Source: Adiantum capillus-veneris
Taxonomy: Eukaryota > Streptophyta > Polypodiopsida > Polypodiales > Pteridaceae
Reading direction: 5' to 3'
Assembly: GCA_014529385.2 (NCBI GenBank)
Contig: CM043968.1
Coordinates: forward strand, 131,126,018 to 131,190,017
DNA length: 64,000 bases
Position numbers and translations under genes: made by a program
The notes under the pieces: model-generated
Told to the model about the DNA's origin: nothing
Database searches by the model: none
The model's input: only the letters and a program-made list of their open reading frames with translations
In this document: piece after piece, positions 62,483-64,000 of the stretch
Layout of the letters: every line of letters starts with the position of its first letter
Position numbering within the stretch: position 1 is the stretch's first letter

Positions 62483-63822
62483 CACTAGAATGGTAACAGG
62501 ACACTTTTACGTCCTTGGATACTTTTGTGTCCTGTTAAGTGACCATTTAGCTTGAATTATCTGAAGAGTATGAAAATGAATTTCTAGGTGCTATATATCC
62601 ACAAAGTTTCCTTATGAGCTGAAAAAAACTTAGCATTTTTTTTGGAGTATCGATCTCACCATTAACCTTACTCTTGCACAACATTTTTGAACCTAAACTG
62701 TGTGAAAAAACGGGTCCTGTTTTTGGTTTTTTTTTCAATTTTTGGCAACTATACCACTCTAAACTTTATGTTTGTGAGGTTTAGATGGCTAGGGGTTAGG
62801 CCTTCATAGTTCTCAACATGTTTTGATGCTTGTAGGGAGAGCTAAGTGTTAAAATCGAAAGTTATGACCAATTTACAAGAATTGCATAATCCTGTTTTTT
62901 GGCCAAAATTAGCACTTTTATGAATTTTTTGGTGGCTTTCTTGATATCCAAATTCAATTTTGATTGTGTAAGTGTAATGTATAACATAAAGCTAATCTTC
63001 CTTGAGTTTTGGGGGACCTAATATGCTATATAGCATAGTATATGATGATGGTTGAGTTTTTTGATTGCTGAAGAATACGATACATTTTAGAGTATCAAGT
63101 ATAACTTTCTCAATATTGCTAGTTTCTTAGGACAATTGTTTGTATTTTGTAGGTAGTAACCATATCTAATCATAGACTACAAACTTGGCTAGATATTGAG
63201 TAGTTTCTATGGGTTTCTAGAGGTCATAATGCTAAACCCAGTTTTTTCATGTTTGCTGTATTTAGCACTTTATCATTGCCCCCAAGGCTCCAATTGTAAG
63301 AGATCCATTATCCTTTTGACATGCTCCATGGCTCCTTTTGAATCCAAAGGCCCAAAGGGAACTAAGAAAACATGTATATAGTATCTGTATTGAGCGTGAC
63401 TATAGAAACTTTGATGATAGGTCCGCAGAATGGCAAAAATGCAACTTTTTTGTACCTATTTTTTTTGCCCAAAAAAAAATTAGTGAGGTAAAAGCAACCA
63501 TATGTTTTGGTCACCAACCCATTGAAGTTAACGAGACATTTTATCTCAGGTCCTACAAAAATCCCCACTCTTATTTATATGCAATCAACCGTAAGAAATT
63601 GTTGTTTTGGGCAAAATGCACTGGTCCATCAACTTTGGAGGCTTGTAGTGACCAAGGGATGAGAAAAATTACAAGTTTCTCATTTTTTCCATATGTAGTA
63701 GTTATTGAACTATAAGCTCATGAAAGGATTTTTCAAACTGAGTGGATCTACTATGGTTTTGGAATTTTTTCCCAAAACCCTGAAAGGACACTTTTATGTC
63801 CTGTTAGGTTACCATTCTAGTG
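62483..63822. mobile_element. Non-autonomous inverted-repeat element at a TTAA site (1340 bp)
   Basis: Perfect 15-bp inverted ends CACTAGAATGGTAAC / GTTACCATTCTAGTG, flanked by TTAA on both sides (62479-62482 and 63823-63826). Just inside each end lies GGACACTTTTA(C/T)GTCC, itself a partial palindrome; another variant (GGATACTTTTGTGTCC) is at 62517. TTAA duplications are typical of piggyBac and Kolobok; a TA duplication with a 16-bp repeat cannot be excluded because TTAA is palindromic. The inside has no transposase; the largest ORF (63338-63715, 125 codons) is not recognised. Confidence 0.75.
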
Positions 63823-64000
63823 TTAAAGATCTCTTTTACTTTATCATGCCTTCTCATGTACAATCTTACCAAACCAAAAAAGAAATTAAATTTTAAATGC
63901 CTACAAATCTTATTTAACTTATTAAACAAACTTAGAATATGGTAGACCTAGAGTGCTCTTACACATCAACAAATAAAAGAGTCCAAATTTCTTTTCATTG

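Noticed and set aside
1-64000. CRISPR arrays, bacterial operons, rRNA genes
   Set aside because: Introns, LTR elements and CACTA transposons mark plant nuclear DNA; no spacer-repeat array or rRNA sequence was seen.

Overview
This is a stretch of land-plant nuclear DNA made almost entirely of transposable elements; I found no intact ordinary host gene. The plant assignment rests on spliced TNP2-type CACTA transposase genes with DUF4218/DUF4216-like regions, a captured HMA/isoprenylated metallochaperone (HIPP-like) fragment, a Tat-type Ty3 element with two RNase H domains, a chromodomain Ty3 element, and primer sites complementary to tRNA-Met and tRNA-Asp. Density and nesting suggest a large, repeat-rich genome (gymnosperm, fern or lycophyte would fit), but the species cannot be read from the sequence.

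Layout. (1) 1-15.9 kb: a decayed multi-exon minus-strand gene encoding a transposase-like protein, split by a complete Tat-lineage LTR retrotransposon (520-13411). That element has an intact 1737-aa gag-pol, very long LTRs and four small leader ORFs in two duplicated pairs. At the left edge a separate minus-strand ORF start resembles the histone H3 tail. (2) 16.0-26.9 kb: fragments of CACTA elements: a DUF4218 piece on the minus strand, then two decayed plus-strand copies (about 16605-21300 and 21301-26870). (3) 27.8-47.6 kb: a three-level nest. A decayed chromodomain Ty3 element (27779-47630, plus strand) has a minus-strand gag-only LTR element (30013-42578) inserted in its gag. That element has an apparently intact 7690-bp CACTA transposon (32651-40340, flanked by CAC on both sides) inserted in its own gag. 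(4) 48.0-59.0 kb: a copia reverse-transcriptase relic and a decayed SWIM-finger gene, the latter split by a 7756-bp LTR element (49804-57559, duplication GTACA) that encodes gag and a protease-like domain but no polymerase. (5) 59.1-64.0 kb: a three-unit tandem array sharing a block with the CACTA leaders, then gene-poor DNA with a 56-bp hairpin and a 1340-bp inverted-repeat element at a TTAA site.

How the parts relate. The intact CACTA encodes both expected proteins: a six-exon TNP2-like transposase whose exons sum to 1105 codons, and a three-exon TNPA-like protein. It has 12-bp terminal repeats and palindromic subterminal arrays, so it could be autonomous and could act on its decayed relatives. 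The Tat element looks autonomous; the gag-only and gag-protease elements would depend on such partners. The observations I would follow first are the ~72-aa leader ORF family shared by two separate LTR elements, the duplicated second leader ORF pair with an F-box-like start, the HMA/CaaX gene fragment carried by CACTA copies, and the H3-tail-like ORF start.
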